Positions 18,222 through 21,036 of a stretch of 21,036 nt of DNA are shown here, piece by piece. The stretch comes from Euprymna scolopes (lineage: Eukaryota > Mollusca > Cephalopoda > Sepiida > Sepiolidae), in the NCBI GenBank assembly GCA_024364805.1, contig CM044522.1, positions 52,901,463-52,922,498 on the forward strand. Direction: 5' to 3'. Below the pieces are notes generated by a model that saw only the letters and a program-made list of their open reading frames with translations, made no database searches and was not told where the DNA came from. The first letter of the stretch is position 1. Every line of letters starts with the position of its first letter. A program made the translations under genes and the position numbers.

Positions 18222-18654
18222 GTTTTCAATATTTTAAGCATTAAGAATTTTTTTAAAATTCAATTTAACATTATATATAAATTCTTAATGCTGCAATATT
18301 TTAAGTTATAAATTTATATATTTTTTGCTAGAATATTTTATCTTTGTTTTCCAGTTTTAACAACAAGTCCTTTTACTTTTCTAAGTTTAATCTGAATCAT
18401 ATTACTTTTCATGCTCGCATTTTTCTATGTAATATAAATGATTCAATGTCATATTCATAAAAAGGAACAATTATATATGTGCAGTAGTAGTAGTGGTAAG
18501 TAGTAAGATTATACATCTAAAAAGAAGTTTAAAACTTCCAAAATTCATACTAGATTTGTCCACAAAGACCCATCGCATAACAAAGTATTAGATAAAATTC
18601 AATTAGAGGATGAAGGTTCAATTCTCAATACATTTCGGTTGCTGCCATTTTCAC
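18222..18654. other. Unassigned AT-rich DNA with a short inverted repeat
   Basis: GCATTAAGAATTT (about 18238-18250) and AAATTCTTAATGC (about 18280-18292) form a 13-bp inverted repeat. Each lies next to a copy of AATATTTTAAG in direct orientation. Nothing else is recognised. Confidence 0.55.
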
Positions 18655-19470
18655 AATATTGTACTCTCTGACTTCTGGTGATTTTTGTAGCAGTTGGAAA
18701 CCTGGGAATTTCATACTGACCATTTTATTTGATCCATTGAGATTGATTGCTTTCATTTAACAATGACATGGAAATATGTATTTATGGAAAATTAGGCTTC
18801 ACTTATGGAAGGTCTGAAGAAACAAGGTTTGCATTTTTTCTATGTTTTGCATATTTTTTTTTAACAGAGAAATCATAAATATTGATATTTGTTTCTTCTT
18901 GTGAAAAGCAACTCCTTTGAACTGGTTTGGTCACACAAGGACCAATCATATTCCAAGGCATATTAATTTTAACTGCATTTTTGGGATTTGCTGATCAGAG
19001 CTTCCAATGAAGAAAGACATCCTCTCCTGCTTCCAAATGTCTTGATGCAGAACAAAGCTATCTTAATTTTTTAGAGATTTATTTAGGTTTCAGATGTTTT
19101 TTTTCATCTTGGTTGGTGCTATTTTCTAATGTTTTCGCTGTTGTACCCTCCTTATACTTTTTGTAGTAGTTGGAAACTTGGGAATTTTATACTCAACTTA
19201 TTTGTTCTGTTGAGATTGATTGTTATCATTCAACAAGGGCATGAAAATATGTATTTATAAAAATTAGATTTCAATTTTGAAATGTCTAAAACAATGTTTG
19301 CATAGGTTTTTCATTTTTTTGCGAACCTACAGCAGTCATAAACATTGACACTTCTTTCTTCTTGCAAGGTAGTTTGGTCACACAAGCACCAATCAGATTC
19401 CAGGGGATATTAATTTTGACTTTATCTTTAAAGAACTACACCTCGACCTTTTGGGATTTGAAGGTCAGTT
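18655..19470 (-). repeat. Tandem duplication, about 480-bp period
   Basis: Copy A (18655 to about 19010) and copy B (19138 to about 19470) align through several shared anchors: TTTTTGTAGYAGTTGGAAAC, TTGAGATTGATTG, ATATGTATTTAT, TTTGGTCACACAAG and ACCAATCA. They end with a TTTTGGGATTTG near each right edge. On the minus strand both read near TFKSQK or KSQK and then INxPWNxIG. That weakly recalls the ELHPI-x-V-x-PW-x-x-x-G segment at the start of retroviral-type integrase cores. If so, these are two old fossil fragments of an integrase-bearing element. The duplication itself is clear; the coding assignment is uncertain. Confidence 0.6.
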
Positions 19471-19526
19471 GAAGTGCTTCTATGACGAGATCCCTGGCGA
19501 CACCAGATGATCTTGCTTTTCAAATA

Positions 19527-19562
19527 GAGGAAGAGAAGATGGGAGAGGAAGAGAAGATGGGA
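19527..19562 (+). repeat. 18-bp tandem repeat, two units
   Basis: Two exact copies of GAGGAAGAGAAGATGGGA, followed by the partial GAGGATTAGG. Confidence 0.95.
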
Positions 19563-20039
19563 GAGGATTAGGTATGGTTAGGGGGGCCATGCTGACACTT
19601 GATCAAGGAAAAACAGATGTTTATGAGATTTCTGTCCACAATGAAAAGAAAATATAAAATCTGATAATAGGATTCATGGAACAAGAGATTGTTTTTCTAG
19701 TTGGATTTGATAAAAATGAATTTTAGCTGCTAATTGAGTGAGACAGGTACAATGACTTGGGTTCAAAAAGTCTGCTTTGGGGTCTGGGAGATGTTGTCAT
19801 TTGGGTCCACCTGTTGTATTTAACTACCAGACCACCAAGTGATAAGTTAATTGGACAGATAAATAAATAAATGGAACCTAGGGAGAGATATGGTCATTAA
19901 TGAGGGAGAAGGTTCAGGACAAAAGAAAGAGAGAAGGGGAGTAAATTAATAGGGAATGAAGAGAAAGAGAGAAAGGAAAGAGAAAAGAAAGAATAACTCC
20001 AGAAAAGTGGAAGGGGAATTTCTGATTTGATAAAAACGA
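19563..20039. other. Unassigned DNA with a purine-rich tract
   Basis: The plus strand over about 19903-20014 is almost entirely A and G, with GAAAGAGAGAAAGG-type runs. The minus-strand open frame through it is only the Leu/Ser/Phe-rich translation of that tract. No gene is recognised. Confidence 0.6.
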
Positions 20040-20700
20040 TTGGCTTTTTAGAGTTAGAGTCCTTTTTACTGGTTGGCATCAAAGCGTCCACATCGCTCTC
20101 ACCGCGCCTGGGGGGGGGGGCGAAACCCTCATAAGAGCTACGTTGAAAAGCTCTTGTTCTTAGCTGGGAAATTAATTAGAGGAACTTAACCCGCATCATG
20201 AAGCTTAGATCAAAGAACTCGACTATAAACAAGTGTAGAATGATTTATGAATAATTTTGTTTCGTTATATAAAAATGTCCCAGAGTTTTTCCTTGTTTCT
20301 CGATTGCCGGCCTGAATGAAGATGCAGTTTATTTCAGGTATGCCCTGATGCCAGATGATGAAGGAGACAGACTGGATACAGCACGAAGCCAGAGTGATGG
20401 CTGAAATCAACAATGTTGCCACACGGACTTAGGGTCATGCACATTTTGCGTGCCCTGAGCAGCAAAAGGATATTTTCCAGTGACCAGTGATAGTTTGGTC
20501 ACCCTTGAGGGGTCCACCACTAGACAAGTAAGAATGTAGCCCTGCTGGGTTGCATCTATGGTCCTGTGAGCTGGGAGCGACGAACACGGCCAAGAGTACA
20601 TCACAAGTATGCTCCTGTGAACCAGGAGAGCGACAGATGCGGCCTGGGCCTCGGACAGAGAGGGGGTTAGGGTTATACTTCTAGTACATCTTTAGGAAGC
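20040..20700. other. GC-richer block, unassigned
   Basis: Base composition is clearly higher in G+C than the rest of the window. A run of ten or more G (about 20110-20119) lies within it. GTCCTGTGAGCTGGGAGCGA (near 20562) and CTCCTGTGAACCAGGAGAGC (near 20611) are diverged copies of one unit. A T-rich tract ending in TTTCAG at about 20331-20336 precedes an open stretch reading YALMPDDEGDRLDTARSQSDG with a stop at about 20402. That could be a terminal exon, but I recognise no family. It may be an insertion of an element foreign to the surrounding AT-rich DNA. Confidence 0.4.
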
Positions 20701-20964
20701 ATCCCCAAAATTGTCTAATTAAAATATATAAAACTGTCAAAAAATATAGAACAGTATTATAGGATAATAATTATAAGACCTGTTGCATAAAGTAATAATC
20801 AGTTTAAAGCAACAGTCTCCTGGAGGTTAAAGGTTCAATTGTTAAGACAAGCAATACTAAGAATACAATTACAAATTGAAACTTTAATCCAGTCATACCA
20901 TATTGGTTCACAAATTGGATGATATGGTTAATCTACATATTGATATTGAAAAAAAAAAAAAAAA

Positions 20965-21036
20965 GATTTAAATAATTTCCAACTACTATTGATTTGTAAT
21001 GGATTAAAATAATTTCCAACTACTATTGATTTCTAA
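20965..21036 (+). repeat. 37-bp tandem duplication at the right edge
   Basis: Two units starting GATTTAAATAATTTCC (20965) and GATTAAAATAATTTCC (21002) share AACTACTATTGATTT. A run of about 16 A precedes them. The repeat may continue beyond the window. Confidence 0.9.

Noticed and set aside
20660-20676. Telomere-like GGGTTAGGGTTA
   Set aside because: Only two units inside a GC-rich block; expected by chance and not a telomere or an interstitial array.

Overview
The window looks like non-coding DNA from an invertebrate animal. It is strongly AT-rich, full of homopolymer runs and microsatellites, and holds no long intact reading frame. Relics of many eukaryotic transposon classes fill it. The species cannot be fixed from the sequence. 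Mariner, Ty3/Gypsy, RLE-type LINE, tRNA-derived and snRNA-derived relics together fit an arthropod (such as a copepod) or another invertebrate.

The only host gene I can support lies on the minus strand. Two short exons (6132-6188 and 4380-4484) have clean splice sites and join in frame. They encode consecutive parts of a protein kinase D (PRKD-like) catalytic domain. The next exons on either side are not visible, so most of the window is probably intron of this gene: 1.6 kb between the two exons, at least 4.4 kb downstream, and perhaps all of 6.2-21 kb upstream.

Layout from left to right. A GAGTCG-type minisatellite (44-175) is followed by a full-length but dead mariner (309-1560) and part of a second mariner lineage (1775-2343). 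Unassigned DNA and a doubtful Tc1-like scrap follow, then the kinase exons with a U2-snRNA-headed SINE in the intron between them. Next is a shrunken third mariner with a 74-bp palindrome inside it (6539-7052). Broken Ty3/Gypsy fossil pieces lie in both orientations (7755-10215). A tRNA-like SINE carrying a complete hammerhead ribozyme motif follows (10601-10736). A local family of hairpin-forming repeats is scattered over 11.2-16.4 kb, together with a mariner MITE (12385-12648) and a second U2-headed SINE (12813-12992). A 5'-truncated LINE with a restriction-like endonuclease spans 14025-16050. The rest is mostly unassigned, with several local duplications and a GC-richer block near the right end.

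The most interesting items are the hammerhead ribozyme in the SINE, the SINE family with a U2 snRNA head and a conserved hairpin, and the fold-back palindromes in otherwise unrelated transposon relics. There is no operon-like cooperation between genes here. The biology is mobile-element turnover inside introns.
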